Assembly: GCF_002870125.1 (NCBI RefSeq)
Contig: NZ_PNEO01000012.1
Coordinates: 124,001-188,000 of the forward strand
Length of the DNA stretch: 64,000 bases
Origin: Burkholderia sp. WAC0059
GTDB taxonomy: Bacteria > Pseudomonadota > Gammaproteobacteria > Burkholderiales > Burkholderiaceae
Reading direction: 5' to 3'
Shown: positions 45,709 to 56,914 of the stretch, one piece after another
Numbering within the stretch: the first letter of the stretch is position 1
Layout: each line of letters starts with the position of its first letter
Notes under the pieces: model-generated
What the model saw: the letters and a program-made list of their open reading frames with translations, nothing else
Told to the model about the DNA's origin: nothing
The model's database searches: none
Made by a program: the position numbers and the translations under genes

Positions 45709-45735
45709 AAAAAAACCCGCGGCGCGGGCCGCGGG
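45709..45735 (-). terminator. Intrinsic terminator after the comEA-like gene
   Basis: Arms CCCGCGGC and GCCGCGGG around GCGG. On the minus strand TTTTTTT follows the hairpin. It lies 164 bases after the comEA-like stop. Confidence 0.7.
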
Positions 45736-45809
45736 CAAGCGCCGCCTCAGCGGCGACTGAAGGAGCCGATACGGGGAAACAAAAAGGAAAGCTGGTGGAA
45801 AAACCGATG

Positions 45810-45832
45810 CGGGAACCCATACGGGAACCCAT
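45810..45832. repeat. Short tandem repeat, 12-base period
   Basis: CGGGAACCCAT occurs twice, at 45810-45820 and 45822-45832, in non-coding sequence between cysM and the comEA-like gene. Its role is unknown. Confidence 0.5.
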
Positions 45833-45898
45833 GCGCCCGCGACGGGGAATGTCCGTGCCGGGCGCCGCCGTTACGCGCATCCCGGTAACAGACGGACG

Positions 45899-46237
45899 CT
45901 ACTTCTTCGCCGTCACCGACGGCGCGTGAGCCTGCCCGGCCACCGCCGCCTTGACGCCAGAAGAAGCGGCCGGAGCCCCCGGACCGAAGCTCAGCCCTTC
46001 GGCCTGCAGACGCTCGACCGTATGGCCGCCCATTCCCTTGACCCGCTTTCCGAAGTCGCCCGCGTCCTTGAACGGACCGTGTGCCTCGCGTTCGGTGAGA
46101 ATGGCCTTCGCGCGGGCGGGACCGATGCCCTTGATGCCGAGCAGCGCATCCTCGCCGGCCGTGTTGACGTCCAATGCAGCGAAGGCGTGGCCGAATGCGG
46201 CAAGCAACAAGGCCGCTGCGAGCAGTTTTCTGAACAT
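45899..46237 (-). CDS. ComEA-like helix-hairpin-helix DNA-binding protein
   Basis: A 112-residue exported protein. The signal peptide MFRKLLAAALLLAAFGHAFA is followed by one helix-hairpin-helix domain (LDVNTAGEDALLGIKGIGPARAKAILTERE, then FKDAGDFGKRVKGMG). This architecture is that of ComEA, which binds incoming DNA in the periplasm during transformation, but short HhH proteins have other roles. The tail of about 30 residues is Ala/Gly-rich. It stands alone, after rfaD. Confidence 0.88.
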   Translation of the reverse strand: MFRKLLAAALLLAAFGHAFAALDVNTAGEDALLGIKGIGPARAKAILTEREAHGPFKDAGDFGKRVKGMGGHTVERLQAEGLSFGPGAPAASSGVKAAVAGQAHAPSVTAKK

Positions 46238-46317
46238 GATTGCGGATCTCCCTGGAACAACTGGCCGGCGACTGCCGCCGGCCAGGAGACCCCAGTGTAG
46301 AAAGTACCGCCCGCGAA

Positions 46318-47310
46318 TCACACCTGGCCGGACAGCCAGCGCACGTAACGGTCCACGCCTTCCTGCACCGTCAGGAACGGCGCGTCGTAGCCCGCCGCGC
46401 GCAGCCTCGTCTGATCGGCCTGCGTGAAGCACTGGTACTTGCCGCGCAGCGCGTCGGGAAACGGCACGTATTCGATAAGCCCGCGCTGGACCTGCTCCTC
46501 GAGCGCGAGCGGCGTCTCGCCGCCGAGCACGCGCAGCGTATTGACGACCGTGCTCGCGATGTCGTTGAACGGCTGCGCGCGGCCGCTGCCGAGGTTGAAG
46601 ATGCCGCTCTTCTCCGGATGCTCGAAGAAATGCAGGTTCACCTTCACGACGTCCTCGACCGACACGAAATCGCGCGTCTGCTCGCCCGGCGCATAGCCGT
46701 TGTATTCGCCGAACAGCTTGACGCGCCCTTCGGCGCGAAACTGGTTGAAGTTGTGAAACGCGACCGACGCCATGCGCCCCTTGTGCGTTTCGCGCGGCCC
46801 GTACACGTTGAAATAGCGAAAACCCGCGATCTGGCTCGGCGAGCCCGGCAGCACGCGCCGGATCACCTGGTCGAACAGGAATTTCGAATAGCCGTACACG
46901 TTCAACGGCGCTTCTACCTCGCGATCTTCGACGAAACGGCTCGACCCGCCGTAAATCGCCGCCGACGATGCGTACAGGAACTGCGCGCGCTGCGCGAGGC
47001 AGGCGTCGAGCACAGCCCGGCTGTAACGAAAGTTGTTGTCCATCATGTAGCGGCCGTCGGTTTCCATCGTGTCCGAGCACGCGCCTTCGTGGAAAACCGC
47101 GCGCACGCGGCCGAAGTCGCCGCGCACGAAACGCTCGACGAATTCCGTCTTGTCGAGATAGTCGACGATCTCGCAATCGACGAGATTCCGGAACTTGTCC
47201 GCCCGGGTCAGGTTGTCGACGGCGATGATGCGGTCTTCGCCGCGCTCGTTGAGGGCCTTGACGAGATTGCTGCCGATGAAGCCGGCCGCACCGGTGACGA
47301 TGAGAGTCAT
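46318..47310 (-). CDS. rfaD: ADP-L-glycero-D-manno-heptose 6-epimerase
   Basis: A 330-residue short-chain dehydrogenase/reductase-type epimerase, last step of ADP-heptose synthesis for the LPS inner core. NADP-binding [24 protein letters not shown], the active-site Tyr in [12 protein letters not shown] and GLRPRETHKG-like segment [16 protein letters not shown] are diagnostic. It follows rfaE1 by 87 bases. Confidence 0.96.
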   Translation of the reverse strand: MTLIVTGAAGFIGSNLVKALNERGEDRIIAVDNLTRADKFRNLVDCEIVDYLDKTEFVERFVRGDFGRVRAVFHEGACSDTMETDGRYMMDNNFRYSRAVLDACLAQRAQFLYASSAAIYGGSSRFVEDREVEAPLNVYGYSKFLFDQVIRRVLPGSPSQIAGFRYFNVYGPRETHKGRMASVAFHNFNQFRAEGRVKLFGEYNGYAPGEQTRDFVSVEDVVKVNLHFFEHPEKSGIFNLGSGRAQPFNDIASTVVNTLRVLGGETPLALEEQVQRGLIEYVPFPDALRGKYQCFTQADQTRLRAAGYDAPFLTVQEGVDRYVRWLSGQV

Positions 47311-47397
47311 GATCGTCCTGCGATAGATGGAAAACGCGCCGCGCCGTCCCTCGCGCCGCGCGTCTGCACGGCCGGAGGATGACGGGCGGCGCCGGTG

Positions 47398-48390
47398 TCA
47401 GTGAAAGAGTTCGTCGTAATCGACGGTGGCGGTGCCGAGCTTGCCGACCACGATGCCGGCCGCGCGGTTCGCCAGCGCGACTGCCTGCACAAGCGGCAGA
47501 CCCGCGCCCAGCATGACCGCCAGCGTGGCGATCACGGTGTCGCCGGCGCCCGACACATCATACACTTCGCGTGCGACGGCCGGCGCGTGCAGCACCCCGT
47601 CGTCGGAGAAGAGCGTCATGCCCTCTTCCGAGCGCGTGAGCAGCAAGGCGGACAGTTCCAGCTCGCGACGCAGACGCGTCACGCGCGCGAGCAGGTCGTC
47701 GTCCGACTTCCAGGTGCCGACGACCTCGCGCAGCTCCGCGCGATTCGGCGTGATGACCGTGGCGCCGCGATAACGCTCCCAGTCGTCGCCCTTCGGGTCC
47801 ACGAGCACAGCCTTGCCGGCCGCGCGCGCGTTCGCGACCATCTGCGTGACGTGCGTGAGGCCGCCCTTCGCGTAGTCGGACATCAGCACGACGTCGTGGT
47901 CGGGCAGCAGCGCGTCGAAGCGCGCGAGCCCCGCGAGCAGCACCTCGTGCGCCGGCGTGTTCTCGAAATCGACGCGCAGCAGTTGCTGCTGGCGCGAAAG
48001 CACGCGCAGCTTGATAGTGGTCGGCAAGGCGGGATCGCGCTCCAGATGCGCCTGCACGCCGCTGTCGCCGAGCAGCTCGACGATGCGCTCGCCCGGCTCG
48101 TCGTGTCCGACCACGCACAGGAGCCCGGCCTGCGCGCCGAGCGCCACCGCGTTGCGCGCCACGTTGGCCGCGCCGCCGAGGCGATCCTCCTGGCGCTGCA
48201 CGTGCACGACCGGCACCGGCGCTTCGGGCGAAATGCGGTTGACGTCGCCGAACCAGTAGCGGTCGAGCATCACGTCGCCCACGATCAGCACCCGTGCGCC
48301 GGCGAGCCGCGCGCGCGGCACCTGGACGACTTCGGGCACGCTCGCCGCGGCGTCAGGCTGCGGGCGCCGGGTGGGTTGCGAACTGGGCAT
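47398..48390 (-). CDS. rfaE1: D-glycero-beta-D-manno-heptose-7-phosphate kinase
   Basis: A 330-residue PfkB-type sugar kinase making heptose 1,7-bisphosphate. Features: [32 protein letters not shown] near residue 30, GGAANVARN and the catalytic [14 protein letters not shown] near residue 270. It contains only the kinase half; the nucleotidyltransferase half fused in E. coli HldE is absent, as is usual in Burkholderia where it is a separate gene. ATG 48390 lies inside the 3' end of ugd; a TTG nine codons earlier is also possible. Confidence 0.93.
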   Translation of the reverse strand: MPSSQPTRRPQPDAAASVPEVVQVPRARLAGARVLIVGDVMLDRYWFGDVNRISPEAPVPVVHVQRQEDRLGGAANVARNAVALGAQAGLLCVVGHDEPGERIVELLGDSGVQAHLERDPALPTTIKLRVLSRQQQLLRVDFENTPAHEVLLAGLARFDALLPDHDVVLMSDYAKGGLTHVTQMVANARAAGKAVLVDPKGDDWERYRGATVITPNRAELREVVGTWKSDDDLLARVTRLRRELELSALLLTRSEEGMTLFSDDGVLHAPAVAREVYDVSGAGDTVIATLAVMLGAGLPLVQAVALANRAAGIVVGKLGTATVDYDELFH

Positions 48391-49747
48391 GGGGCCGTCC
48401 GATCGAGTGATAGTCAATGCCGAGCTCCGCCATCGCTTCGGGCTCGTACAGGTTGCGTCCGTCGAAGATGCGCGGCGACTTGAGCACGGCCTTCAGATGG
48501 GCGAAGTCCGGCGCCTTGAACTCCTTCCATTCCGTCACGACGACGAGCGCATCCGCGCCGGTCAGGGTCTCGTCCTGGGTCGAGGCGAAGTGCAGCCGGG
48601 CGAGATGCTCCGGCTTGCCGGCCAGATCGAGGCCGAACACGCGCCGCGCCTCCTCGGTCGCGACCGGGTCGTAGGCGCGCACCGTGGCGCCGCGCGCGAG
48701 CAGCTCCGCGATCACGCGGCGGCTCGACGCCTCGCGCATGTCGTCGGTATTGGGCTTGAACGAGAGTCCCCAGACCGCGAACGCGCGGCCGCTCAGGTCC
48801 TCGCCGAGCGTGCCCACGATCTTGCCGACCAGTACCTGCTTCTGGTCCTGGTTGACGTCCTCGACCGCTTCGAGAATGCGCAGGTTCTGGCCGATTCCGG
48901 CAGCCGTGCGGATCAGCGCCTGGACGTCCTTCGGAAAGCACGAGCCGCCGTAGCCGCAGCCGGCGTACAGGAAGTGATAGCCAATGCGCGGGTCCGAGCC
49001 GATGCCGCGCCGGACGGCGTCGATGTCCGCGCCGACGCGCTCGGCCAGGTTCGCCATCTCGTTCATGAACGAGATGCGCGTGGCCAGCATTGCGTTCGCC
49101 GCGTACTTGGTGAATTCGGCCGAGCGCACGTCCATGTAGAGCGTGCGCTCGTGGTTGCGGTTGAACGGCGCGTAGAGCCGCTTCATCTTCTCGCGCGCGA
49201 CGAGCCCGTTCTCGTCCCCGTCGCTGCCGATCACGATGCGATCCGGGCGCATGAAGTCCTCGACCGCCGCGCCTTCCTTGAGAAACTCGGGATTCGACAC
49301 GACCGAGAAGCGGTGCGGCACGCCGCGCCGCTCGAGCGCCTCGGCCACGACGGCCTGCACGCGCCGCGCCGTGCCGACCGGCACCGTCGACTTATCGACG
49401 ATCACCTTGAAGTCGTTCATGTAGCGGCCGACATTGCGCGCCGCTTCGAGCACGTATTGCAGGTCGGCGGAGCCGTCCTCGTCGGGCGGCGTACCCACGG
49501 CGATGAACTGCACTTCGCCGTGCTCGACGCTCGCTTCGACGTCCGTCGAGAACACGATGCGCCCGGCCGCGCGATTGCGCGCGATGATCTCCTGCAGGCC
49601 CGGCTCGTGAATCGGCACGCCGCCGCTGTTCAGGATGTCGATCTTGCGCGGATCGACGTCGAGACAAAAAACGTCGTGGCCGATCTCGGCCAGGCACGCG
49701 CCCGTCACGAGCCCGACATAGCCGGTACCGACGATGGTAATTTTCAT
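48353..49747 (-). CDS. ugd: UDP-glucose 6-dehydrogenase
   Basis: A 464-residue enzyme oxidising UDP-glucose to UDP-glucuronate, precursor of aminoarabinose and exopolysaccharide sugars. [21 protein letters not shown] (NAD site), the catalytic Cys in [21 protein letters not shown] near residue 255, and [16 protein letters not shown] near residue 320 are diagnostic. Its 3' end overlaps the start of rfaE1. Both belong to the envelope-sugar cluster with lapAB. Confidence 0.96.
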   Translation of the reverse strand: MKITIVGTGYVGLVTGACLAEIGHDVFCLDVDPRKIDILNSGGVPIHEPGLQEIIARNRAAGRIVFSTDVEASVEHGEVQFIAVGTPPDEDGSADLQYVLEAARNVGRYMNDFKVIVDKSTVPVGTARRVQAVVAEALERRGVPHRFSVVSNPEFLKEGAAVEDFMRPDRIVIGSDGDENGLVAREKMKRLYAPFNRNHERTLYMDVRSAEFTKYAANAMLATRISFMNEMANLAERVGADIDAVRRGIGSDPRIGYHFLYAGCGYGGSCFPKDVQALIRTAAGIGQNLRILEAVEDVNQDQKQVLVGKIVGTLGEDLSGRAFAVWGLSFKPNTDDMREASSRRVIAELLARGATVRAYDPVATEEARRVFGLDLAGKPEHLARLHFASTQDETLTGADALVVVTEWKEFKAPDFAHLKAVLKSPRIFDGRNLYEPEAMAELGIDYHSIGRPHAQFATHPAPAA

Positions 49748-49843
49748 ACACGCTCCGGTAATAATGTGCGATGCGGTTTGCCGGGATGCGAGTCCCGTCC
49801 GGCAACGAATTTCGCCCCTGTGCCGGATGCGCCGCTGTAGCGC

Positions 49844-51019
49844 TCAGCCCGATGCGGGGACCGGTTCGACGCGGCGCGGCGCATAGGTTTCCCAACCGCT
49901 GCAGCCCGGACACTGCCAATAGAAAAGACGTGCCCGGAAACCGCAATTCTGGCATGTATAACGTGGCAAATTCTTGGTGCGCTGTTGCAGAAGCGCACGC
50001 ATCAATTCCAGCTCGCCGCGGCGCGGCTCCTCCGCGCTGGCCTGCTGCGCCTCGAGCAGGCGCGACATGCCCGCGAGGTTGGGCGACTTCTGCATCTGCG
50101 CGCGCGCGAGTTCGTGCGCGGCCTCCATGCCGCGCAGCGACGCGACGTACTTGTATGCGATGTCGAGCAGATCGTTGAGCGGATAGCGGTCGACCCAGGA
50201 CGTCAGCAACTGGGCGCCCTCGTCCGCCCGCCCCAGCGCCTCGCACACCTTCATCGCCTTCTCGGCGACGAGCGGCAGGTAGGCCGGGTTCTGCTCCTCG
50301 ACGCGGCGCCACTGCGCAAGCGCGGCCTCGGGCGCGCCGGCGGCGGCATCGACGTCGCCGGCGAGGATCGTCGCCCTGACGTTCTGCGGATTGGCCTGCA
50401 ACGCCAGCGCGAGCTGGCGGCGCGCCTCGTCGGGCTGCTTGCGCTGCAGCGCCTCCTGCGCCAGTTCGCAATGGAACTGCGCGATCTCGCGGTCGAGCGA
50501 TGCCGCGCCCATCGTCTCCAGTTGACGCGCCGTGTCGATCGAACGGTTCCAGTCCTTCTCGATCTCGTAGATCGTCAGCAGCGCGCGCTGCGCGCCGAGC
50601 GCGTAGTCGCCGGCCTTGAGCAGACGGAAGGTTTCCTCCGCCCGGTCGAGCATGCCGGCCTTCAGGAAATCCTGGCCCAGCTCGTAGTGCGCATGGTCGC
50701 GCTCCGTCACGGGCAGGTCGGGACGCGACAGCAGATTCTGGTGCACGCGAATCGCGCGATCGGTTTCGCCGCGCCGCCTGAACAGATTGCCGAGCGCGAA
50801 GTGCAGCTCGACCGTTTCGGGGTCGAGCTTCGCCACTTCGATGAAGGCGTCGATGGCCTGGTCCGGCTGCTCGTTGAGCAGGAAATTGAGCCCGCGGAAA
50901 TACGAGCGCGGCAGGTTGGCGCTTTCGGACAAAAGCGTCTTCAGGTCGTAGCGCGACGCCATCCAGCCCAGCGCGAACGCCACGGGAATGACGAGCAGCC
51001 ACCAGAAATCGAGATCCAT
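49844..51019 (-). CDS. lapB: Lipopolysaccharide assembly protein LapB (YciM)
   Basis: A 391-residue inner-membrane protein: N-terminal anchor (MDLDFWWLLVIPVAFALGWMAS), a long TPR array from residue 70 to 330, and a C-terminal rubredoxin-like zinc domain with two CxxC pairs (YTCQNCGFRARLFYWQCPGC). LapB regulates LpxC degradation and links LPS synthesis to transport. Located between ugd and lapA as in related genomes. Confidence 0.95.
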   Translation of the reverse strand: MDLDFWWLLVIPVAFALGWMASRYDLKTLLSESANLPRSYFRGLNFLLNEQPDQAIDAFIEVAKLDPETVELHFALGNLFRRRGETDRAIRVHQNLLSRPDLPVTERDHAHYELGQDFLKAGMLDRAEETFRLLKAGDYALGAQRALLTIYEIEKDWNRSIDTARQLETMGAASLDREIAQFHCELAQEALQRKQPDEARRQLALALQANPQNVRATILAGDVDAAAGAPEAALAQWRRVEEQNPAYLPLVAEKAMKVCEALGRADEGAQLLTSWVDRYPLNDLLDIAYKYVASLRGMEAAHELARAQMQKSPNLAGMSRLLEAQQASAEEPRRGELELMRALLQQRTKNLPRYTCQNCGFRARLFYWQCPGCSGWETYAPRRVEPVPASG

Positions 51020-51086
51020 GCGAGCGGCGGTGAGTGCGAAAACGGAACCCGCATGCCGGCCGGCGCGCGGGGAACGACAGCTTATG

Positions 51087-51380
51087 TCAGATGAGCGGAG
51101 GCAGCGGCGGCTCGACCACCGGCGCCGGCGTTTCGCGCGCGGTACGCAAATCGCGCTTCAGACGACCGTTCTCGAGACGCAGCCTGAAAAGCGCGGGCAA
51201 CGCGGACAGCAGCCCGGCGAGCAGACCGACGACGAAGAACGCGAGGCCGATCAGGATCAGCGGGGCCTGCCACGCATACCCTGCGAGGAAATTCAGCGTG
51301 GCGGTTTGCGTGTTGGCGAGTGCGAGCACCAGCAGCAGCACGAACACCAGCACACGGATCACCCAGGCAATCAATCTCAT
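51087..51380 (-). CDS. lapA: LapA-domain (DUF1049) membrane protein
   Basis: A 97-residue protein with two membrane segments (LIAWVIRVLVFVLLLVLALANTQ and PLILIGLAFFVVGLLAGLLSALPALF) and a short charged C-terminal coiled segment, matching LapA. It acts with LapB in LPS assembly control. The start at 51380 is set by the family N-terminus; the upstream part of the frame is Cys/Arg-rich and unrelated. It lies 67 bases upstream of lapB. Confidence 0.9.
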   Translation of the reverse strand: MRLIAWVIRVLVFVLLLVLALANTQTATLNFLAGYAWQAPLILIGLAFFVVGLLAGLLSALPALFRLRLENGRLKRDLRTARETPAPVVEPPLPPLI

Positions 51381-51529
51381 GAACGAGTCTCTCGGCAGTT
51401 GCGAAACGGAGCCGACGCGACGGCATGTTGCGCCACAGCAGCAGCCGCGCCGAAGTGTCCCGTATTGTAAATGAACGCTCCGCCGCCGGGCAGCCATGGG
51501 CCGGCAACACCGTCATCAAACGGGCGAAA

Positions 51530-51555
51530 AAAAAGCGCCGGCAAAGGCGCTTTTT
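51530..51555 (-). terminator. Intrinsic terminator after ihfB
   Basis: Arms AAAAAGCGCC and GGCGCTTTTT around a 6-base loop. The minus strand ends in eight T's. It separates ihfB from lapAB, so lapAB need their own promoter or read-through. Confidence 0.8.
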
Positions 51556-51612
51556 CTGGATCCATGCGTCTGGCGTTGGCCGCCGGCAACCGCCGGACGA
51601 CCGGGCGGACGC

Positions 51613-51936
51613 CTAAATATCGTCGTCCGGTCCGTCGTCTTTCAGCGGCTCGCCCGAACGCCGGTCCACGCGCTCGCGCAATTCCTTGCCGGGCTTGAAG
51701 TGCGGCACGTACTTCTCGGGTACCAGCACTTTTTCGCCCGACTTCGGATTGCGTCCGACCCGTGACGGCCGGCGGTTCAGGCCAAAACTGCCGAAGCCGC
51801 GAATTTCGATGCGGTGCCCTTTCGCCAACGCGTCGGACATCGCATCGAGCATCGTCTTGACCGCGAAATCCGCATCCTTCAAGACGAGTTGCGGAAATCG
51901 CGTAGCCAATTGCGCGACCAATTCAGATTTGGTCAT
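51613..51936 (-). CDS. ihfB: Integration host factor subunit beta
   Basis: A 107-residue HU/IHF family DNA-bending protein. [58 protein letters not shown] (with the intercalating Pro of the arm) are diagnostic. The acidic tail ([14 protein letters not shown]) is longer than in E. coli. It lies directly behind rpsA, the same order as in many proteobacteria. Confidence 0.97.
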   Translation of the reverse strand: MTKSELVAQLATRFPQLVLKDADFAVKTMLDAMSDALAKGHRIEIRGFGSFGLNRRPSRVGRNPKSGEKVLVPEKYVPHFKPGKELRERVDRRSGEPLKDDGPDDDI

Positions 51937-51959
51937 ACTTCAGCGAGCCCCCGTGAGGC

Positions 51960-53672
51960 TTACTGGTTCTGGCCGTCGAGCTTGGCCTTCAGCAGCGCGC
52001 CGAGGTTGGTCGTGCCGCTCGCCGCCGCGGTCGTATCGGCGGAGATGCTGCGCATGGCTTCCTGTTGCTCGGCCGAATCCTTCGCCTTGATCGACAGGTT
52101 GATGCCGCGCGACTTGCGGTCGATGTTGATGATCATCGCGTTGACCTTGTCACCGTCCTTCAGCACGTTGCGCGCGTCTTCCACGCGGTCCTGGGCGATT
52201 TCCGAGGCGCGCAGGTAGCCTTCGACGTCGGCGTTCAACTGGATCACGGCGCCCTTGGCGTCGACCGACTTGACCGTGCCGTCGACGATCGAACCCTTGT
52301 CGTTCACGGCCACGAAGTTGCTGAACGGATCGCCTTCGAGCTGCTTGATGCCGAGCGAAATGCGTTCCTTCTCGACGTCGATGCCGAGCACGACCGCTTC
52401 CACTTCGTCGCCCTTCTTGTACTTGCGCACGGCTTCTTCGCCCGACTCGCTCCACGACAGGTCGGAGAGGTGAACCAGACCGTCGATGCCGCCCGGCAGG
52501 CCGATGAACACGCCGAAGTCGGTGATCGACTTGATCGCGCCGCTGATCTTGTCGCCCTTCTTGAAGTTACGGCTGAAGTCGTCCCACGGGTTCGCCTTGC
52601 ACTGCTTCATGCCGAGGCTGATGCGGCGGCGGTCTTCGTCGATCTCGAGGACCATGACTTCGACTTCGTCGCCAAGCTGCACGACCTTCGAGGGCGCGAC
52701 GTTCTTGTTGGTCCAGTCCATTTCCGAAACGTGGACGAGACCTTCGATGCCCGATTCGACTTCGACGAACGCGCCGTAGTCGGTAATGTTCGTGACCTTG
52801 CCGAAGAGGCGCGTGCCCGACGGATAGCGGCGCGAGATGCCTTCCCACGGATCGTCGCCCAGTTGCTTGATGCCGAGCGAGACGCGGTTCTTTTCCTGGT
52901 CGAACTTGAGGATCTTCGCCGTGACTTCCTGGCCGACCGACAGGACTTCGCTCGGGTGACGCACGCGGCGCCAGGCGATGTCGGTGATGTGCAGCAGGCC
53001 GTCGATGCCGCCGAGGTCCACGAACGCGCCGTAGTCGGTGATGTTCTTGACCACACCTTCGACGATCGCGCCTTCCTTGAGCGTCTCGAGCAGCTTCGCG
53101 CGCTCCTCGCCCTGGGTCGCCTCGATCACGGCGCGGCGCGACAGCACGACGTTGTTGCGCTTGCGGTCGAGCTTGATGACGCGGAATTCGAGCGTCTTGC
53201 CTTCGTACGGCGTCGTGTCCTTGACGGGACGCGTGTCGACGAGCGAGCCCGGCAGGAACGCGCGGATGCCGTTGACCATCACCGTCATGCCGCCCTTGAC
53301 CTTGCCCGTGATCGTGCCGGTCACGAGTTCATTGTTGTCGAGCGCCTTTTCGAGCGACAGCCACGACGCGAGGCGCTTGGCCTTGTCGCGCGAGAGGATC
53401 GTGTCGCCGTAGCCGTTTTCGAGCGCGTCGATCGCGACGGAAACGAAATCGCCCGACTGAACCTCAACCTCGCCCTGGTCGTTCAGGAATTCCTCGATGG
53501 GAATGTAGGCCTCGGATTTCAGGCCAGCGTTGACGACCACGAAGTTGTGATCGACACGCACGACTTCGGCGGAGATGACTTCGCCGGCGCGCATGTCCTG
53601 GCGGGTCAGCGACTCTTCGAACAGAGCCGCGAAAGATTCGGTATTCGGGGTAGAGGTTTGCAGGTCGGACAT
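51960..53672 (-). CDS. rpsA: 30S ribosomal protein S1
   Basis: A 570-residue protein with six S1 (OB) RNA-binding repeats; the repeated [19 protein letters not shown] pattern is easily seen at repeats 3 and 4. It recruits mRNA to the 30S subunit. [21 protein letters not shown] at 53672 is the family start. The 163-base gap to cmk upstream is probably the regulated leader, since S1 normally represses its own translation. Confidence 0.97.
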   Translation of the reverse strand: MSDLQTSTPNTESFAALFEESLTRQDMRAGEVISAEVVRVDHNFVVVNAGLKSEAYIPIEEFLNDQGEVEVQSGDFVSVAIDALENGYGDTILSRDKAKRLASWLSLEKALDNNELVTGTITGKVKGGMTVMVNGIRAFLPGSLVDTRPVKDTTPYEGKTLEFRVIKLDRKRNNVVLSRRAVIEATQGEERAKLLETLKEGAIVEGVVKNITDYGAFVDLGGIDGLLHITDIAWRRVRHPSEVLSVGQEVTAKILKFDQEKNRVSLGIKQLGDDPWEGISRRYPSGTRLFGKVTNITDYGAFVEVESGIEGLVHVSEMDWTNKNVAPSKVVQLGDEVEVMVLEIDEDRRRISLGMKQCKANPWDDFSRNFKKGDKISGAIKSITDFGVFIGLPGGIDGLVHLSDLSWSESGEEAVRKYKKGDEVEAVVLGIDVEKERISLGIKQLEGDPFSNFVAVNDKGSIVDGTVKSVDAKGAVIQLNADVEGYLRASEIAQDRVEDARNVLKDGDKVNAMIINIDRKSRGINLSIKAKDSAEQQEAMRSISADTTAAASGTTNLGALLKAKLDGQNQ

Positions 53673-53835
53673 AAAAATCTGGATTTGCACGGTTTCCGCG
53701 GCTTCGCCGGCTCGCTTGCCGGCGACGATGCCGGAACGCGGGGTTCACGGCCGGAACGCGAAAGCCATACGGGGTTAAAGGGTTTAAACACGCTCCGCTC
53801 GCGCGAAGCACCTACTGCCGTACTCGTACTGCCGG

Positions 53836-54552
53836 TTACTGCTGCCGGTGGCCGGCGTCGTGCTGACGCGCCGCCCCCGGTAATGCCTGATACCACTGCA
53901 CCACCTGATCGACCGCCTGGTCGGCCGACAGCGCCGAGGTATCGAGCAGCCTTGCATCCGCCGCGGGCTTGAGCGGCGCGGCCGCGCGCTGACTATCGCG
54001 CTCGTCGCGCTCGCGCAAATCCCGGAGCAAGTCATCTATATTAGCAGAAAAACCTTTTTGCATCAATTGCTTATGCCTGCGGGCCGCACGGGCCTCGACG
54101 CTCGCGGTCAGAAACACCTTCAGCCCTGCGTCCGGAAAGATGACCGTGCCCATGTCGCGCCCGTCGGCGACGAGCCCCGGCGGCTTGCGGAACGCACGCT
54201 GCCGCGCCACCAGCGCGGCGCGCACGCCCGGGTGAGCGGCGATCACCGAGGCCCGGTTGCCGATCGCCTCGGCGCGGATCTCGGCCGATACGTCGGCGCC
54301 GTCGAGTTGCGCCAGCCCCTCGCGGAACGTGATGTGAAGGCCGTCGATCAGCTTCGCCAGCGCGTCGGCGTCGTCGGGCGACACCGCATAGCGCACGCTC
54401 GCGAGCGCCGCGAGCCGGTACAGGGCGCCGCTGTCGAGTAAATGGAAGCCTAGCTGCGCCGCGACGAGCGCGGCCACGGTGCCCTTGCCCGAGGCGGTCG
54501 GGCCGTCGATCGCGATGACGGGAGTCGGGTGAAAGGGACGGGTCGATTTCAT
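53836..54552 (-). CDS. cmk: Cytidylate kinase
   Basis: A 238-residue kinase phosphorylating CMP and dCMP. P-loop GPTASGKGT at residues 17-25, [24 protein letters not shown] near residue 128 and the lid [21 protein letters not shown] near 180. The C-terminal 12 residues ([11 protein letters not shown]) are extra. Located 35 bases after aroA and before rpsA, the common order. Confidence 0.95.
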   Translation of the reverse strand: MKSTRPFHPTPVIAIDGPTASGKGTVAALVAAQLGFHLLDSGALYRLAALASVRYAVSPDDADALAKLIDGLHITFREGLAQLDGADVSAEIRAEAIGNRASVIAAHPGVRAALVARQRAFRKPPGLVADGRDMGTVIFPDAGLKVFLTASVEARAARRHKQLMQKGFSANIDDLLRDLRERDERDSQRAAAPLKPAADARLLDTSALSADQAVDQVVQWYQALPGAARQHDAGHRQQ

Positions 54553-54587
54553 GGGACGGATGATGGATGAAGCAGTTGCCCGGCCGC

Positions 54588-55889
54588 TCAGGGCTGCGCG
54601 AGCTCGAGGAAACGCTCGAAATAATCGGGGAACGTCTTGCCGACGCACTTCGGATCGTTGATGCGCACCGGTACGCCGCCCAGGCTGACGAGCGAGAAGC
54701 ACATCGCCATCCGGTGGTCGTCGTAGGTGTCGATGACGGCGTTCGGCGTCAGGCGCGCCGGCGGTTTCACGATCAGGTAGTCCTCGCCCTCGGTCACCCC
54801 CGCGCCGACCTTGCGCAGCTCGGTCGCCATCGCCGCGATCCGGTCGGTCTCCTTCACGCGCCAACTCCCGATGTTGCGCAGCGTCGTCGCGCCGTCCGCG
54901 AACAGGGCCGCCACCGCGATCGTCATCGCCGCGTCGGGAATCAGGTTGAAGTCCATGTCGATGGGATCGAGCCTGCCGGTGTCGTTGCCGACGCCGCGTA
55001 CCTCGATCCAGTCGTCGGCCATCGTCACGTTCGCGCCCATGCGGCCGAGCGCCCCGGCAAAGCCGACGTCGCCCTGGATGCTCGCGCGCCCGACGCCCTC
55101 GACGCGCAGCGGTCCGCCGCCGAGCACGCCCGCCGCGAGAAAGTACGACGCCGAGGACGCGTCGCCCTCCACCATGATCCGGCCCGGCGAGCGGTAACGC
55201 ACGCCGGCCGGCACCATGAAGCGTCGCCATTCCTCGCGCTCGACCGTCACGCCGAAGCGCGCCATGAGCCGGATCGTGATCTCGATGTAGGGCTTCGAGA
55301 TCAGCTCGCCGTCCACCTCGATGACCGTCACGCCGTCCCCGCGCACGAGCGGCAGCGTCATCAGCAGCGCGGTCAGGAACTGGCTCGACACGTCGCCACG
55401 CACGCGAATCGGCGCGCCGACGGAAATCGGCGCGGCATGGATGCGCAGCGGCGGATAACCCTCTTTCCCCTCGTAGTCGATCTGCGCGCCGATCTGCCGC
55501 AAGCCGTCGACGAGGTCGCCGATCGGCCGCTCGTGCATGCGCGGCACGCCGTGGATCCGGTACTCGCCGCCGTTGGCCGCGAGCGCGGCCGTGAGCGACC
55601 GCACCGCCGTGCCGGCGTTGCCGAGGAACAGGTCGGCCCGCTTCGCGGTGAACGCGCCGCGGGCGCCCGGCACGACACAGGTATCGCCGTCCCGACGCAG
55701 CCGGATGCCGAGCGTCGTCAGCGCGTCGAGCATGACCCGGGTGTCGTCGGAGTCGAGCAGGTTCGTGATCGTGGTTTCGCCTTCGGCCAGCGCGGCGAGC
55801 AGCAGCACCCGGTTCGAAATGCTTTTCGAGCCGGGCAGACGAATCGTGCCCGAGGCACGGGAGAACGGTCCGAGATCGAGGTATTCCAT
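54588..55889 (-). CDS. aroA: 3-phosphoshikimate 1-carboxyvinyltransferase (EPSP synthase)
   Basis: A 433-residue EPSP synthase, sixth step of the shikimate pathway and the glyphosate target. [22 protein letters not shown] and [18 protein letters not shown] are the two family signatures. The second of these and the basic residues match class I enzymes. It lies 60 bases downstream of tyrA. Confidence 0.97.
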   Translation of the reverse strand: MEYLDLGPFSRASGTIRLPGSKSISNRVLLLAALAEGETTITNLLDSDDTRVMLDALTTLGIRLRRDGDTCVVPGARGAFTAKRADLFLGNAGTAVRSLTAALAANGGEYRIHGVPRMHERPIGDLVDGLRQIGAQIDYEGKEGYPPLRIHAAPISVGAPIRVRGDVSSQFLTALLMTLPLVRGDGVTVIEVDGELISKPYIEITIRLMARFGVTVEREEWRRFMVPAGVRYRSPGRIMVEGDASSASYFLAAGVLGGGPLRVEGVGRASIQGDVGFAGALGRMGANVTMADDWIEVRGVGNDTGRLDPIDMDFNLIPDAAMTIAVAALFADGATTLRNIGSWRVKETDRIAAMATELRKVGAGVTEGEDYLIVKPPARLTPNAVIDTYDDHRMAMCFSLVSLGGVPVRINDPKCVGKTFPDYFERFLELAQP

Positions 55890-55949
55890 GGGCGAAAAGA
55901 GGTCCAGGGTCTGTCGTGTCGTATGTATCAGGCAGGGTAAGGCAATGGC

Positions 55950-56885
55950 CTACTTTTCCGGGGTGCCGGCCGCCTTGCCGGCCGCGCCGCGTTCGCGCCA
56001 TGCCGCGCGGGCCGTGCGCGAGCGCGCGAACACCGCTTCGAGCGCGGCGCCGTCCGCTTCGTCGATAGCCCGGCGCAACTGCGCGAGCACGCCGGTGTAC
56101 GCGTCGAGCTCCGCCAGCAGCGCCGCGCGGTTCGCCACGCAGATGTCGCGCCACATCTCGGGGCTCGACGCGGCGATCCGCGTGAAATCGCGAAAACCGC
56201 CGGCGGCGAACGAAAATTTCAGTTCGGCGTCCGGCGAGCCGAGAATCTGCTCCACGAGCGCAAAAGACAATACATGCGGCAGGTGACTGACCGCCGCGAA
56301 CACGCGGTCGTGCTGTTCCGCCGGCATCCGGCCGACCAGGGCTCCCGTCGCCCGCCACATCGCGGCGACGCGCTCCACCGCTTCGGGCCGATTCTCGGGC
56401 AGCGGACACAGCACGACGTTGCGGCCCACGTACAGGTCCGGCAGCGCTGCGTCGACGCCGCTCGATTCGCGGCCCGCGATCGGATGGCCCGGCACGAATT
56501 GCGCGCTGCGTGCGCCCAGCGCCGCGCGCGCGGCCTCGACGACGTCGCTCTTGGTACTGCCCGCATCGGTCACGACGGTTCCGGCACCGAGGCGCGGCCC
56601 GATGCGTTCGAGCAACGCCCGAGTCTGCGCGACCGGCGCGGCCAGCAGGACGACGTCGGCGCCCGCGAGCGCGTCGTCGAGCGCCGCGTCGTCGTCGAGC
56701 GTCGCCGCCGCGTCGATCACGCCGAGTTCGAGCGCGCGCGCGACCGCCCCCGGGTGCCGGCCGACGCCGATCACGCGGCCGCCGCGCGCGCCGCGCTCGC
56801 GCAGCGCGCGCGCGAGCGATCCGCCGATCAGTCCGACGCCGAAAATCACCAGTTTATTGAAGGAAAAGCCGCTCACGCGCGTCAC
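55950..56885 (-). CDS. tyrA: Prephenate dehydrogenase
   Basis: A 311-residue NAD-dependent dehydrogenase making 4-hydroxyphenylpyruvate for tyrosine. [21 protein letters not shown] binds [21 protein letters not shown] and [20 protein letters not shown] hold active-site residues, and [19 protein letters not shown] follows. No ATG precedes the core, so I use GTG 56885; GTG 56876 is equally possible. It is a free-standing enzyme without a mutase domain. 29 bases downstream of hisC. Confidence 0.92.
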   Translation of the reverse strand: MTRVSGFSFNKLVIFGVGLIGGSLARALRERGARGGRVIGVGRHPGAVARALELGVIDAAATLDDDAALDDALAGADVVLLAAPVAQTRALLERIGPRLGAGTVVTDAGSTKSDVVEAARAALGARSAQFVPGHPIAGRESSGVDAALPDLYVGRNVVLCPLPENRPEAVERVAAMWRATGALVGRMPAEQHDRVFAAVSHLPHVLSFALVEQILGSPDAELKFSFAAGGFRDFTRIAASSPEMWRDICVANRAALLAELDAYTGVLAQLRRAIDEADGAALEAVFARSRTARAAWRERGAAGKAAGTPEK

Positions 56886-56914
56886 ATGAAAAAAGAAGGG
56901 GCCTCGCCGACAAC

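Larger units (their letters stand above)
45486..45898. other. 413-base gap between cysM and the comEA-like gene
   Basis: It holds a TAGAAT hexamer (45541-45546, minus strand) that may be the cysM -10 element, the terminator of the comEA-like gene at 45709-45735, and a short direct repeat (CGGGAACCCAT at 45810-45820 and 45822-45832). A plus-strand frame of 79 codons at 45690-45929 reads through the terminator and shows no family resemblance, so I do not call it. Confidence 0.6.

Noticed and set aside
45690..45929. 79-codon plus-strand frame between cysM and the comEA-like gene
   Set aside because: It crosses a strong terminator and the 3' end of the comEA-like gene and contains a short tandem repeat (REPIREPMR); no sign of a real protein.
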